Position numbers and translations under genes: made by a program
DNA from: JBBQZO01 sp038207625
GTDB lineage: Bacteria > Pseudomonadota > Gammaproteobacteria > Burkholderiales > Burkholderiaceae_D
Length of the DNA stretch: 64,000 nt
NCBI GenBank assembly: GCA_038207625.1
Contig: JBBQZO010000018.1
Location: 49,056-113,055, forward strand
Direction of reading: 5' to 3'
Notes under the pieces: model-generated
Seen by the model: the letters and a program-made list of their open reading frames with translations, nothing else
Told to the model about the DNA's origin: nothing
The model's database searches: none
Shown here: positions 48,999 to 58,596 of the stretch, one piece after another
Layout of the letters: each line of letters opens with the position of its first letter
Position numbering within the stretch: position 1 is the first letter of the stretch

Positions 48999-51365
48999 AT
49001 GAATACTAAATCTGAAGCATTCCTGTCCCCGGACGCGCCGGCCGCACCGACGCCGTCGGCCTGGGCCGAAGTGGGCCAGTCGCGCGCGCATGAATCGGCT
49101 GTGCTGCACGTGCTCGGCGAAGCGACCTACACCGACGATATTGCCGAAGCCCAGGGCACGCTGCATGCGGCCATCGGCCTGTCGCAAAAGGCGCACGCCA
49201 ATATCTTGTCGATGGATCTCGATGCGGTGCGCAGCGCGCGCGGCGTGGTGGCGGTGTACACGCACAAGGACATCCCCGGCACCAATGACTGCGGCCCGAT
49301 CATCCACGACGACCCTATCCTGTCCGAAGGCCTGGTGCAGTATGTCGGTCAGCCGATTTTTGTGGTCGTCGCCGACACGCACGACAACGCCCGCCGCGCT
49401 GCCCGCAAGGGTGTGATCAGCTACCAGGAACTGCCGGCGGTGCTCACCCCGCAAGCGGCCAAGGCGGCGCAATCGTTCGTGGTGCCACCGATGCATTTGC
49501 AGCGCGGCGATCCTCAAGCGGCGTTCGCCGCATCGGTGCATCGCGTCAAGGGCGAGCTGTACGTGGGCGGCCAGGAGCAGTTTTACCTGGAAGGCCAGAT
49601 CTCGTACGCGATCCCCAAGGAAGCGAACGGCATGCTGGTGCTGTGCTCGACCCAGCATCCGACCGAGATGCAGCACGTCGTCGCGCACGCGCTGGGTCTG
49701 CATTCGCATAACATCGTCGTCGAATGCCGCCGCATGGGTGGTGGTTTTGGTGGCAAGGAGTCACAGTCGGCGCTGTGGGCCGCGCTGGCGGCAATCTGCG
49801 CGGCGCGCCTGAAACGCCCCGTCAAGCTGCGCGCCGACCGCGACGACGACATGCTCGTCACCGGCAAGCGCCACTGCTTCCACTACGACTACGAAGTGGG
49901 CTACGGCGACGACGGGCGTATCAGCGCCGCGCGCGTCGAGATGGTCTCGCGCGCCGGCTATTCGGCCGACCTGTCGGCGCCCGTCGCCACGCGCGCCGTC
50001 TGCCACTTCGACAACACCTACTACCTGTCGGACGTGGACATCGTCGCCATGTGCGGCAAGACCAACACCCAGTCGAACACCGCCTTTCGCGGCTTCGGCG
50101 GCCCGCAAGGGGCGATCGCAATCGAGTACATCATCGACGAGATTGCGCGCAATCTGGGGCGCGACCCGCTCGACATCCGCAAGATTAATTTTTACGGACG
50201 CAACGACGAGGAAGGCCGCAACGTCACCCAGTACGGCCAGAAAGTGGTCGACAACGTGATCCACGCGCTGGTCGACGAACTGGAAACGAGCAGCGCCTAC
50301 CGCGCGCGGCGCGCCGACGTGGTGGCCTTCAACGCCGCCAGCCCGGTGCTCAAAAAAGGCCTGGCGCTGACGCCGCTCAAGTTCGGTATCGCGTTCAACG
50401 TCACCCATTTCAACCAGGCCGGCGCGCTGGTGCACGTGTACACCGACGGCTCGGTGCTGGTCAACCACGGTGGCACCGAAATGGGCCAGGGTATCAACAC
50501 CAAGGTCTGTCAGGTGGTCGCGCACGAACTGGGCATCGGCCTGGCGATGGTGCGTGCCAGCGCCACCGACACCAGCAAGGTCGCCAACACCTCGGCCACG
50601 GCCGCCTCGACCGGTGCCGACCTGAATGGTAAGGCGGCGCAGGATGCGGCGCACACCATCCGCACACGGCTGGCGCAGTTCGCCGTGACGCGCTACGGCG
50701 GCAGCGCCCCCGAAGTGCGCTTTGCAAACGGCTTCGTCTACACGGGCGAACACGCGATCCCGTTCCCGGAGCTGGTACAGCAGGCCTACCTGGCGCGCGT
50801 GCAGCTGTGGTCGGACGGTTTCTACGCCACCCCCGGCCTGCATTGGGACCCGAAGACGATGAGCGGCAATCCGTTCTCCTACTTCGCTTACGGCGCCTCG
50901 GTGTCCGAAGTGATCGTCGACACGCTGACGGGCGAATGGAAGCTGCTCAAAGTGAACGCACTGTACGACGCCGGTCAGTCGCTCAATCCGGCCATCGACA
51001 TCGGCCAGGTGGAAGGCGCCTTTATCCAGGGCATGGGCTGGCTGACCACCGAAGAACTGTGGTGGAACCCGGGCGGCAAACTGATGACGCACGCGCCATC
51101 GACCTACAAGATCCCCGGCGTGTCCGACTGTCCCGACAATTTCGACGTCCAGTTGTTCAAGAACCGCAATGTGCAGGACAGCATCCACCGCTCGAAAGCG
51201 GTGGGCGAACCGCCGCTGCTGCTGCCGTTTTCGGTGTTCTTCGCGATCCGTGACGCCGTCGCCAGCGTGGCCGACTATCGCATCAACCCACCGCTGAACG
51301 CACCGGCCACCAGCGAAGCGATTCTGAAGGCGATCAGCGCCGTGCAGGCGATGGCCGCCAACTGA
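48999..51365 (+). CDS. xdhB: Xanthine dehydrogenase large subunit (molybdopterin)
   Basis: A protein of 788 aa. Molybdenum-site motifs are present in order: GGQEQFYLEGQ, GGGFGGKESQS, AFRGFGGPQGA, NHGGTEMGQGINTKV and the catalytic glutamate in KAVGEPPLLLPFSVFFAI. It hydroxylates hypoxanthine and xanthine to urate. XdhC, which inserts the sulfurated cofactor and normally follows xdhB, is absent: guaD comes next after 134 bp. A C/G-rich palindrome CCGGCGCGCGCCGG at 51387-51400 lies in that gap. Confidence 0.95.
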   Translation: MNTKSEAFLSPDAPAAPTPSAWAEVGQSRAHESAVLHVLGEATYTDDIAEAQGTLHAAIGLSQKAHANILSMDLDAVRSARGVVAVYTHKDIPGTNDCGPIIHDDPILSEGLVQYVGQPIFVVVADTHDNARRAARKGVISYQELPAVLTPQAAKAAQSFVVPPMHLQRGDPQAAFAASVHRVKGELYVGGQEQFYLEGQISYAIPKEANGMLVLCSTQHPTEMQHVVAHALGLHSHNIVVECRRMGGGFGGKESQSALWAALAAICAARLKRPVKLRADRDDDMLVTGKRHCFHYDYEVGYGDDGRISAARVEMVSRAGYSADLSAPVATRAVCHFDNTYYLSDVDIVAMCGKTNTQSNTAFRGFGGPQGAIAIEYIIDEIARNLGRDPLDIRKINFYGRNDEEGRNVTQYGQKVVDNVIHALVDELETSSAYRARRADVVAFNAASPVLKKGLALTPLKFGIAFNVTHFNQAGALVHVYTDGSVLVNHGGTEMGQGINTKVCQVVAHELGIGLAMVRASATDTSKVANTSATAASTGADLNGKAAQDAAHTIRTRLAQFAVTRYGGSAPEVRFANGFVYTGEHAIPFPELVQQAYLARVQLWSDGFYATPGLHWDPKTMSGNPFSYFAYGASVSEVIVDTLTGEWKLLKVNALYDAGQSLNPAIDIGQVEGAFIQGMGWLTTEELWWNPGGKLMTHAPSTYKIPGVSDCPDNFDVQLFKNRNVQDSIHRSKAVGEPPLLLPFSVFFAIRDAVASVADYRINPPLNAPATSEAILKAISAVQAMAAN

Positions 51366-51499
51366 TCTAACGACCGACTGACACACCCGGCGCGCGCCGG
51401 CCATCCCTGCAAGGGCTGCGCCGCGCGCGTTGCTGCGAGCGTGCGCCGATTGCGCCCGCACGCCCGAATTCAAATCACACTCATACAGGAGGTCCTTCG

Positions 51500-52843
51500 A
51501 TGACCAACGTTCCAAACTCGCCAAGCGGTTTCCAGGCTTACCGCGCCAGCGTGCTGCACTTCACGGCCGACCCCGCGTTTCATGAAAACGCCTACGCATG
51601 GCACGAAGACGGCCTGCTGGTTGTCAAAGACGGTCGCGTGCATGCCTGCGCCGACTACGCGCAGCTGAAAGACACGCTGCCGGCGGACACCCCGCTGCAC
51701 GACTATCGCGGCAAGCTGATCATCCCCGGCTTCATCGACACCCACGTGCACTATCCGCAAACGGACATGATCGCCTCGCCCGCACCAGGCCTGCTGCCGT
51801 GGCTCGACACCTACACCTTCCCCACCGAGCGCAAGTTCTCCGACCCCGCCCACGCGGCCGATGTGGCGCATTTTTTCATCGACGAGCTGCTGCGCTGCGG
51901 CACCACCACCGCGATGGTGTACTGCACCGTGCATCCCGAGTCGGTCGAAGCCTTCTTCACCGAGAGCGAGTCGCGCAATCTGCGCATGGTGGCCGGCAAG
52001 GTCATGATGGACCGGAACTGCCCCGAGTTCCTGCGCGACACGCCGGAGTCGGGTGCGCGCGAGTCCGAGGCGCTGATCAAGAAATGGCACAAACGCGGGC
52101 GCCAGCTGTACGCGATCACGCCGCGCTTTGCGCCCACGTCGAGCGAAGCGCAGCTGGAACTGGCCGGCGCGCTGGCGCTTGCCTACCCGGACACTTACCT
52201 GCAAACCCATGTGGCCGAAAACACCGACGAAGTGGCATGGGTCAAGTCGCTGTTTCCTCAGGCGCGCAGCTACCTCGACGTGTACGACCGCTATGGCATG
52301 ATGCGCCCGCGCGCGATGTACGCGCACTGCATCTGGCTCGACGACACCGACCGCGCGCGCATGTTTGAAACCCAGTCGGCGATCTCGATCTGCCCGACCT
52401 CGAACCTGTTCCTGGGCAGCGGCCTGTTCGACTTCGAGCGCGCCGACGCGCACCAGGTACCGCTGTCGCTGGCCACCGACGTGGGCGGCGGCACCTCGTT
52501 TTCGATGCTGCAAACGATGAACGAAGCGTACAAGGTGGCGCGCATGGGCGGCACCTATCTGCAGGCGTTGCGCATGTTCTACCTGGCCACCTTGGGCGGC
52601 GCGCGCAGCATGCAACTGGAAGGGACGATCGGCAATTTCGTGCCCGGCGCGGAGGCCGACTTCATCGTGCTCGACCCTCAGGCCACGCCGCTGCTGGCGC
52701 GTCGCACCGAGCGCACGCAGAGCATGGAAGAACTGCTGTTCGCCATCGCAATGCTGGGCGACGACCGCAGCGTGCAAGCGACCTACGCCTGCGGTCGCCA
52801 AGTGCACCTGCGCGCAGGCGCCGCCTTCATGACGCCGGCATGA
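51500..52843 (+). CDS. guaD: Guanine deaminase
   Basis: A protein of 447 aa in the amidohydrolase superfamily. Metal ligands are in GFIDTHVHYPQTDM (HxH), YLQTHVAENTDEV, YAHCIWLDDTD and SLATDVGGGTSFSML. The signature stretch LPWLDTYTFPTERKF marks GuaD. It turns guanine into xanthine for XdhAB. AGGAGG lies 9 bases before the ATG. Its stop overlaps the start of the class II aldolase gene by four bases (ATGA), so the two are coupled. Confidence 0.95.
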   Translation: MTNVPNSPSGFQAYRASVLHFTADPAFHENAYAWHEDGLLVVKDGRVHACADYAQLKDTLPADTPLHDYRGKLIIPGFIDTHVHYPQTDMIASPAPGLLPWLDTYTFPTERKFSDPAHAADVAHFFIDELLRCGTTTAMVYCTVHPESVEAFFTESESRNLRMVAGKVMMDRNCPEFLRDTPESGARESEALIKKWHKRGRQLYAITPRFAPTSSEAQLELAGALALAYPDTYLQTHVAENTDEVAWVKSLFPQARSYLDVYDRYGMMRPRAMYAHCIWLDDTDRARMFETQSAISICPTSNLFLGSGLFDFERADAHQVPLSLATDVGGGTSFSMLQTMNEAYKVARMGGTYLQALRMFYLATLGGARSMQLEGTIGNFVPGAEADFIVLDPQATPLLARRTERTQSMEELLFAIAMLGDDRSVQATYACGRQVHLRAGAAFMTPA

Positions 52844-53619
52844 ACGAGCGGCGCGCCGCGGCCGCCGGGCGCCTCGCGCCGGTGGCGCCGATCAGCGCCG
52901 TCGAGTGGCAGGTGCGCATCGACCTGGCCGCTTGCTACCGACTGTGCGCGCTGTACGGCTGGGATGACGTGATCTACACGCACATCTCGGCGGCGGTGCC
53001 GGGCGAGCCGGATCATTTTTTGCTGAACCCGTTCGGCCAGCGCTTCGATGAGATCTGCGCATCGAATCTGGTCAAGGTGGACTTGGCTGGGCATGTCGTC
53101 GGGCGCAGCGCCCGGCGCATCAACCTGGGCGGCTTTGCCATCCACGCGGCGGTGCACGCGGCGCGGCACGACGCCGGCTGCGTGATGCACCTGCATAATC
53201 CGAACGGCATCGCCGTCGGCATCCAGCAGGACGGTTTGCTGCCGCTATCGCAGCACGCCTTGCGCTTTTACGAGCAGCTCGCCTATCACGACTACGAAGG
53301 CCTGGCGCTGTCGTCGCAAGAGCAGACCCGCCTGATCGCCAGCCTTGGCGCACGTGCCGCGATGATGTTGCGCAACCACGGCACATTGGTGTGCGGGCGC
53401 AGCATCGCCGAAGCGTTCGTGCTGATGGAAACGCTCGACAAGGCCTGCGCGATCCAGCTCAAGGCGCAAAGCGGCGGCGTCAAACTGCATCAGCCCGCGC
53501 CGGCGCTGTGCCGCCAAACGCATTTGGCGCTGGTTGGCGAGGGCAGCGTCGAAGGCGCGCTGGAATGGCCGGCGCTGCTGCGCCAGCTCGACCGGCACAG
53601 CCCCACCTACCGCAACTAA
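52840..53619 (+). CDS. Class II aldolase/adducin-family protein in the guaD operon
   Basis: A protein of 259 aa. Zn-binding histidines are in VMHLHNPNGIAVG (HxH) and in RNHGTLVCG. The start pattern DLAACYRLCALYGWDDVIYTHISAAVPG and DHFLLNPFGQRFDEI are typical of the adducin-like branch, where several members are not sugar aldolases. The family cleaves or decarboxylates short 2-hydroxy compounds. Overlap with guaD and a small tautomerase right after it suggest a task in purine or ureide breakdown. I cannot name the substrate. The first 20 residues are low-complexity. Confidence 0.85.
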   Translation: MNERRAAAAGRLAPVAPISAVEWQVRIDLAACYRLCALYGWDDVIYTHISAAVPGEPDHFLLNPFGQRFDEICASNLVKVDLAGHVVGRSARRINLGGFAIHAAVHAARHDAGCVMHLHNPNGIAVGIQQDGLLPLSQHALRFYEQLAYHDYEGLALSSQEQTRLIASLGARAAMMLRNHGTLVCGRSIAEAFVLMETLDKACAIQLKAQSGGVKLHQPAPALCRQTHLALVGEGSVEGALEWPALLRQLDRHSPTYRN

Positions 53620-53633
53620 ACCGAGGACCCCGC

Positions 53634-53822
53634 ATGCCAACCATTAACGTACAACTGTTCGAGGGCCGCACGCGCGAACAGAAACGCGCCTTTGTCGACG
53701 CCGTCACGGCCGCCACCGTGGCCACGCTGGCTTGCCCGCGCGAGTCGGTGGAGATCATCTTCACCGACGTCAAGCGCGAAAACTGGGCCACCGGCGGCGT
53801 GCTGTGCTCGGACCAGCGCTAA
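53634..53822 (+). CDS. 4-oxalocrotonate tautomerase-family enzyme
   Basis: A protein of 62 aa with the catalytic proline as second residue (MPTINVQLFEGRTREQKRAFVDAVTAA), exposed after methionine removal. ESVEIIFTDVKRENWATGG closes the family pattern, and the arginine in EGRTREQK is the usual substrate contact. Such enzymes interconvert enol and keto acids. It lies 14 bp after the class II aldolase gene and probably acts on the same substrate or product. A general tautomerase role for HIU or OHCU isomers is an untested idea. Confidence 0.88.
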   Translation: MPTINVQLFEGRTREQKRAFVDAVTAATVATLACPRESVEIIFTDVKRENWATGGVLCSDQR

Positions 53823-53866
53823 ACGACACAACACAGCCACTCTCCCCTGGCGCGACCTGAAATGAC

Positions 53867-54475
53867 TCATGGGGACGGCATCGCCGCGGCCCGCCCGCGC
53901 CGGAGAACCAGCGCGGCGAACGGCGCCAGCATTCCGGCCGCAAACCCGACACTGTGCCCGGGTTTAATCGCGCCACTGACGTACACATCCAACGCAAATT
54001 GGCCTGCCGCGACGATGGCCGCGATGATCAGCGCATAGGCCGGAAGTGAAAAGCGCCGCAAGCCGATCAGCGCGAAGCCGCACAGCGCCATCATCGCCTG
54101 AGACGCGCCCGAACTGACCAACTCCGGATTGAGCATGACGCTGAAATACTGTCCGACCGTGCCGCCGACAAAGTAGGTCAACGTCAGCGCCAGCGTGCCG
54201 GCGCGCCGTTCGATCGCACTGCCGATCAGCGCAATTGCGGCTACATTGAACAGCATATGCATGACGTGCACGTGCAAGAACTGCGACGTCAGTAGGCGCC
54301 ACGCTTGGCCACGCGCCAGCGCGGCGCCATCAATGGCACCCACCGTCAGCAGCAGCGATGACTTCTGGCTGGCAAAAACGGGCTGATGCAGGTGGATCGC
54401 CACCAGCACCCAGGCGCCGACGATACTGATCGCTAGAGCGATGCTAAGAATTGGAATTGGGGAGCGCGAATGCAT
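53867..54475 (-). CDS. Rhomboid-family intramembrane serine protease
   Basis: A protein of 202 aa with about six membrane helices. The motif SQFLHVHVMHMLFNVAAIALIG carries the His-Asn part of the active site. The nucleophile serine is in SSGASQAMMAL (GxS) and the catalytic histidine is in KPGHSVGFAAGML. Rhomboids cut membrane proteins near helix ends. A rhombosortase role is less likely, as no GlyGly-CTERM gene is near. The ATG at 54475 directly follows an in-frame GTG; I take the ATG. It converges on the tautomerase gene. Confidence 0.85.
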   Translation of the reverse strand: MHSRSPIPILSIALAISIVGAWVLVAIHLHQPVFASQKSSLLLTVGAIDGAALARGQAWRLLTSQFLHVHVMHMLFNVAAIALIGSAIERRAGTLALTLTYFVGGTVGQYFSVMLNPELVSSGASQAMMALCGFALIGLRRFSLPAYALIIAAIVAAGQFALDVYVSGAIKPGHSVGFAAGMLAPFAALVLRRGRAAAMPSP

Positions 54476-54663
54476 CACTGATCTTCAAATGGTAGATGGG
54501 ATTGTGGTCAACAGCCTGACACCCGCTGCAAAAGTGCGTTCGAACGCGTGCGCAAGCATGCGCGGCGAAAACCAGGCTGGCCGACCTGGTTTGCGCGGCG
54601 CGCCGGCCGGGGCCGCGGCAAGGTGGAATGCGCCGCGGTTCACAGAACACGGTCTGGAACAAT

Positions 54664-55068
54664 TCATCGGCCACATCGCGACCTAGTCGATGGGCACACA
54701 ACGTACACATCGTCCGGCGTTCTCACCTGATCATCAACATAAAGCGTTTTCCGGCTTTTTGTCACCACATAGGTCATCAGATTATTCGGCGTCGCCGGGC
54801 CATACGATTTGCCATTGATCGAGATGACCCCGCGCAGAATGGCGATCTTTGCCTTCAGGTGCAGTTGACGATCCGTCAGGCTGAGCAATCCACCGCCATG
54901 AAATCTAAATATCTTCACATCGCTCCCCACTTCCTCGACAGGCAGCAGTTGGAAAGTGCGCCACTCCTCGGTATCGAAACGATCCACCTCGCTCGTCGCA
55001 GCATGTGCGGCGCCGGCGCCCACAGTGCACAATGCGGCCAATGACACAATGAGTCTAACAATTTTCAT
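54664..55068 (-). CDS. Small exported protein of unknown function
   Basis: A protein of 134 aa. Residues 1-24 look like a signal peptide (MKIVRLIVSLAALCTVGAGAAHAA). The mature part has FRFHGGGLLSLTDRQLHLKAKIAILRGVISINGKSYGP and a C-terminus with two cysteines (VVCPSTRSRCGR). I recognise no family. Start 55068 is preferred to a long in-frame extension because the signal peptide begins there and GGGAAACC precedes it. It is a single gene, with the rhomboid gene next on the same strand after about 190 bp. Confidence 0.65.
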   Translation of the reverse strand: MKIVRLIVSLAALCTVGAGAAHAATSEVDRFDTEEWRTFQLLPVEEVGSDVKIFRFHGGGLLSLTDRQLHLKAKIAILRGVISINGKSYGPATPNNLMTYVVTKSRKTLYVDDQVRTPDDVYVVCPSTRSRCGR

Positions 55069-55480
55069 GGTTTCCCAATCGGGCGAACGGATGGTCTCGG
55101 AGAACGTTGCACTGTCCACCGTGAAGGTCACTGCGACGAACAGTACGCAACGAAAGTGATTCGGCGACGTCTGTGCGCGCCGAACAACATTAGTAAAACA
55201 TAAACAAGAGTATGCCTGAGCCAGGCGCCGCAATCAAGTGGAAGCGATCGATTTCATCCACGCTCTTGTGCGCCGCTCGCGATGCGAAAGCTTCGCGCCA
55301 GCTCACGACAGGTCGCGCCGCAAGACTCGCTTCGGGCAGCAGGTCGGGCACGGGGACGATAGACTTTGGGCGCAGCACCGTCAGCGCGCAGATGTGCGAG
55401 CGACACCGTGCTGTTTGCGGCCACATAACGGGACGCGTTGTCGACGTGACGCACGCGCAGCGCGTGCCTTCGGCGCCGTC
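55069..55480. other. 412-bp intergenic region with a hairpin
   Basis: No gene is supported. GCACGCG-cag-CGCGTGC (55451-55467) forms a tight stem 13 bp after the diguanylate cyclase stop on the minus strand and may end that transcript. The right promoter of the small exported protein should lie at about 55100-55200, but no clear -35/-10 pair is seen. Confidence 0.4.
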
Positions 55481-57319
55481 TCAGACGGCAGTTGCCGAAA
55501 ACGTGCGCACGGTATTGCGCCCGCTTTGCTTGGCGTTGTACATGGCCGTATCGGCGCGCCGGAACAAGGTGTGCTCGTCGCTGCCATGGTCGGGGAAGAT
55601 GGCAATGCCGGTGGACGAGGAAATGAGCAGCCGTTCGCCGGCCAGGTAGAACGGCTCGACCAGCGCCAGGCGGATGTTTTCGGCCACGGTCTCCGCGTCC
55701 ACTTCCGTGTCGATGACGGGCAGCAGCACCATGAATTCGTCGCCACCGATGCGCGCCACCGTGTCCGATTCGCGCATGCACTCCTGCACGCGGCGCGCCG
55801 TTTCCTTCAGTACCAGGTCGCCGATCGCATGACCATAGGTGTCGTTGATGACCTTGAACACGTCAAGGTCGATGAACATCAAGGCCATGCGCGACTTGTT
55901 GCGGGTGGCCGCCACCAGCGCGCGCTCGAGCCGGTCGCTGAACAGGGCCCGGTTCGGCAGCCCCGTCAACGCGTCGTGCATGGCCAGCTTGGTCAATTCG
56001 GCGTTGGCGTGCGACAGCTCGCGCGTGCGCCGCTCGATCTGGTGCTCCAGCGTGGCGTTGATCTCGTTGATCTGCAAAATCTTCTGCTTGACCGCGTTAT
56101 CCATCGCGATAAAGCTCAGTGTCAGGTCGCCAAGCTCGTCGTGGCGCCGTTTTTCCTTGTCCAGTTCACGCAGTGCGTCACTCAGCGTGTCCGTTTGGAC
56201 GCCGCCGGCCACATCGCGAAAGATCCGACTGAGCACCGTCAGCGGATGCGAAATCGTGGTGGCGAAATACCAGGCCAGCGGGAAGATGAACAGCAGGCAG
56301 GCGATGGCGATCAGCGCCAGAATGCCCAGCATCTGCCGGGTGTTCTTGCGCACGCTTTCCTTCGAGTGCAGCGCGGCGATCGTGCCGACCAGCTTCTTGT
56401 CGGTGTATAGCGGAATCAAGCACTGATAGTAGGAATCGCTGCCGACGCTGATTTCGTTGAACGTGACAGCGCGCGCCTGACCGGCTGCCTCGCTGGGCGC
56501 GCCGCCCCAATCGGGCGTGCTGTAAGCGCCCACGCTGCCGCTGCTCAGGCCCTGCGCGCTGAACACATTGATCTTGATGTCGGTCGCGCGCGACAGGCGT
56601 TCGACAAAGCCCTGGTCCAGCGCTTGGGAGGCCACCAGCAGGCCCAGTTGTTTGGTTTCCAGTGCGCCGCTGCCGGGATCGAACGCCATGCCGACGATAG
56701 GCACCACGCTTTCGATCGCCAGTGCGCCGTCGACGATCGCATAATGCACGCTTTCCTGCTGCGGCAGGTGGCCAGGAAACTGAAAGGCCACCCGTTCGAG
56801 CGATGCGCTGGCATGCAGCGCCTGGCGACTGATCTCTTCGCTGCCCTTGAGCGCGGCGACCTGGAATACCGGTTCCGGGTGCCGCTCGACGAAGCCGGCC
56901 AGCTCGCTGCCAGCGTCGAGCACGGCGAACGACACCAGCTCGCCGGCGGCGTTGTAGATCAGCACCTTCGACAACTTGCCCGCGTGCCCCAGCTTGTGGG
57001 TATCCTTGGCCAGCTGCTGGTAAGTGTTGACCAGTGTTTCGCGGTCCACCCCCGATTGCGCATATTGGGTCAGGTACCAGATGGTCGAGCCGAGGTTCTT
57101 CTGGCCGGCCAGCCGGCGCGACGCGCCCAGCAGATTGTCCTGGCGTTCGCTCAAGGCGTCGTCGACCTGGCGCGACGCGCTGCGCAGTTTTCCGTTCGCT
57201 TCGTCCAGAAACTGCTGGCGGATCACGCTCGACACGGCCAGCATCGACGCCAGCGTCACCACCAGGCTGATGGCAAAAGCGCCGAGCAACAGTTTGTCTC
57301 TAAGGCGCTTGAAGATCAT
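55481..57319 (-). CDS. Membrane-bound diguanylate cyclase with periplasmic sensor
   Basis: A protein of 612 aa. A membrane helix at about 10-32 and a second at about 335-355 enclose a periplasmic domain of roughly 300 residues with Cache-like spacing. A HAMP-type linker follows (TTISHPLTVLSRIFRDVAGG) and a coiled coil. The C-terminal GGDEF domain is intact (LTGLPNRALFSDRL, RIGGDEFMVLL), so it should make c-di-GMP. No EAL domain. The gene lies 113 bp downstream of a periplasmic binding protein gene on the same strand. The binding protein may present a ligand to the sensor domain, as LuxP does for LuxQ. That link is inference. Confidence 0.92.
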   Translation of the reverse strand: MIFKRLRDKLLLGAFAISLVVTLASMLAVSSVIRQQFLDEANGKLRSASRQVDDALSERQDNLLGASRRLAGQKNLGSTIWYLTQYAQSGVDRETLVNTYQQLAKDTHKLGHAGKLSKVLIYNAAGELVSFAVLDAGSELAGFVERHPEPVFQVAALKGSEEISRQALHASASLERVAFQFPGHLPQQESVHYAIVDGALAIESVVPIVGMAFDPGSGALETKQLGLLVASQALDQGFVERLSRATDIKINVFSAQGLSSGSVGAYSTPDWGGAPSEAAGQARAVTFNEISVGSDSYYQCLIPLYTDKKLVGTIAALHSKESVRKNTRQMLGILALIAIACLLFIFPLAWYFATTISHPLTVLSRIFRDVAGGVQTDTLSDALRELDKEKRRHDELGDLTLSFIAMDNAVKQKILQINEINATLEHQIERRTRELSHANAELTKLAMHDALTGLPNRALFSDRLERALVAATRNKSRMALMFIDLDVFKVINDTYGHAIGDLVLKETARRVQECMRESDTVARIGGDEFMVLLPVIDTEVDAETVAENIRLALVEPFYLAGERLLISSSTGIAIFPDHGSDEHTLFRRADTAMYNAKQSGRNTVRTFSATAV

Positions 57320-57432
57320 GATCCAAGACGCGTCGGTTTGGCGGGCGGGCGGTCAGGCAATGCGCGTGCGCCACCAGCGGCGCTGCGGCGACGGGATAGC
57401 AAAAGCGACGACAGTGCCGCGTCCGTCATACC

Positions 57433-58596
57433 CTATTTCCTGGCCGGAAAGTACGACAACACCGGCGCATACGACTCCGGCGCAATCGAGCTGTCAAACT
57501 TGTACTGCGCATAGTTGCTGTGGTCGACCAGCCCCAGCTTGATCAGCAAGGTGTGCGGCAACTCCTTGCTGCGTCCCTCCAGCACGTTGACGGCCGCATT
57601 GATCGTCACGCGGGCCTGGCTGACGCCCTTGGTGTCCGCTGCGGCCACGATCTCGCCGGTGCGGATCAGGTTGGCGATCTCGCGCGTAAGGTCGTAGGCG
57701 ACGACGCGGATTTTTTTGTCCAGCCCGGCCTCGCGCATCGGCAGCAACGCCGCTGGCGCGCAGCCGGTGCAGCCAAGCAGGTAGTCGAGCGTCTTGCCAT
57801 GCTGCGCAAACAACTGCGCGGCCAATTCGGACTGGACGATGCGGTCGCTGTCGCCGTATTTGATATCGACGATATTGACCTTGATGGCGGCGCTGCGAGC
57901 CGCTTCGCGCGTGCCCTCCACTTCGCCCTTGACCCAGCCTGCGTCTGCCGGACCGGGCAGCAGGGCCAGGTTAATCGACGTCAGACCGCGCTGCTGGGCG
58001 TCGCGCACAACCCACTCGGTGGCACTCACGCCCATGCCCTTGAGCGAGGTCGTCACCTTGATCGTCAGGTCGTCGCTGCTGCTGTCGTTGGCCAGCTCGA
58101 ACACCGGAATGCCCAGCGCGCGCGCCTTGCCGATCGAGGCATTAATGGCCGTCATGCTCAGCGGCGAAACGACGATCGCGTCGTACTTGGCGGCGATCGC
58201 CTCGTCCATCTTGCGCAGCTGGCCGATCAGATCGTCGTAACCCTCAGCGGGAAAAATGTCGACCGCCACGCCGAGCCGCTGCGCTTCGCTGATCACGCCG
58301 TAACTGCAGCCTATCCAGTACGGGTCTTTGATATGGGGGAACAAAAAAGCGATGCGCCAGCGCTTGCTGGCCGGCGCCGCCATCGCCACCCGCTGCTCGC
58401 GCACCCGTCCACTGCTCAAGGCGTCGTCGGCCGAGCCTTGCCGCTTCAAGGGCGGAAAGATGGCAAACACGGGGATCGGTTCAAAAGTGGCCACCGGCAC
58501 TGCCGGCGCCGCCGCGCGCGCCAACACGGCGCCAAGCATCAGCGCCGCCAGCACGACACACCGAGACGAAACCAAGCTTGCGCCACTGGTTCGCAT
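57433..58596 (-). CDS. TorT/LacI-type periplasmic binding protein
   Basis: A protein of 387 aa. A signal peptide (LVSSRCVVLAALMLGAVLARA) and a linker of about 50 residues lead to a type I periplasmic binding fold. It begins RWRIAFLFPHIKDPYWIGCSYGVISEAQRLGVAVDIFPAEGYDD and ends VSQARVTINAAVNVLEGRSKELPHTLLIKLGLVDHSN. The pattern is closest to TorT, which binds TMAO and works with a sensor kinase. No ABC permease or TMAO reductase is near; a diguanylate cyclase follows. The ligand is unknown. The start at 58596 has GAGAG upstream. Confidence 0.85.
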   Translation of the reverse strand: MRTSGASLVSSRCVVLAALMLGAVLARAAAPAVPVATFEPIPVFAIFPPLKRQGSADDALSSGRVREQRVAMAAPASKRWRIAFLFPHIKDPYWIGCSYGVISEAQRLGVAVDIFPAEGYDDLIGQLRKMDEAIAAKYDAIVVSPLSMTAINASIGKARALGIPVFELANDSSSDDLTIKVTTSLKGMGVSATEWVVRDAQQRGLTSINLALLPGPADAGWVKGEVEGTREAARSAAIKVNIVDIKYGDSDRIVQSELAAQLFAQHGKTLDYLLGCTGCAPAALLPMREAGLDKKIRVVAYDLTREIANLIRTGEIVAAADTKGVSQARVTINAAVNVLEGRSKELPHTLLIKLGLVDHSNYAQYKFDSSIAPESYAPVLSYFPARK

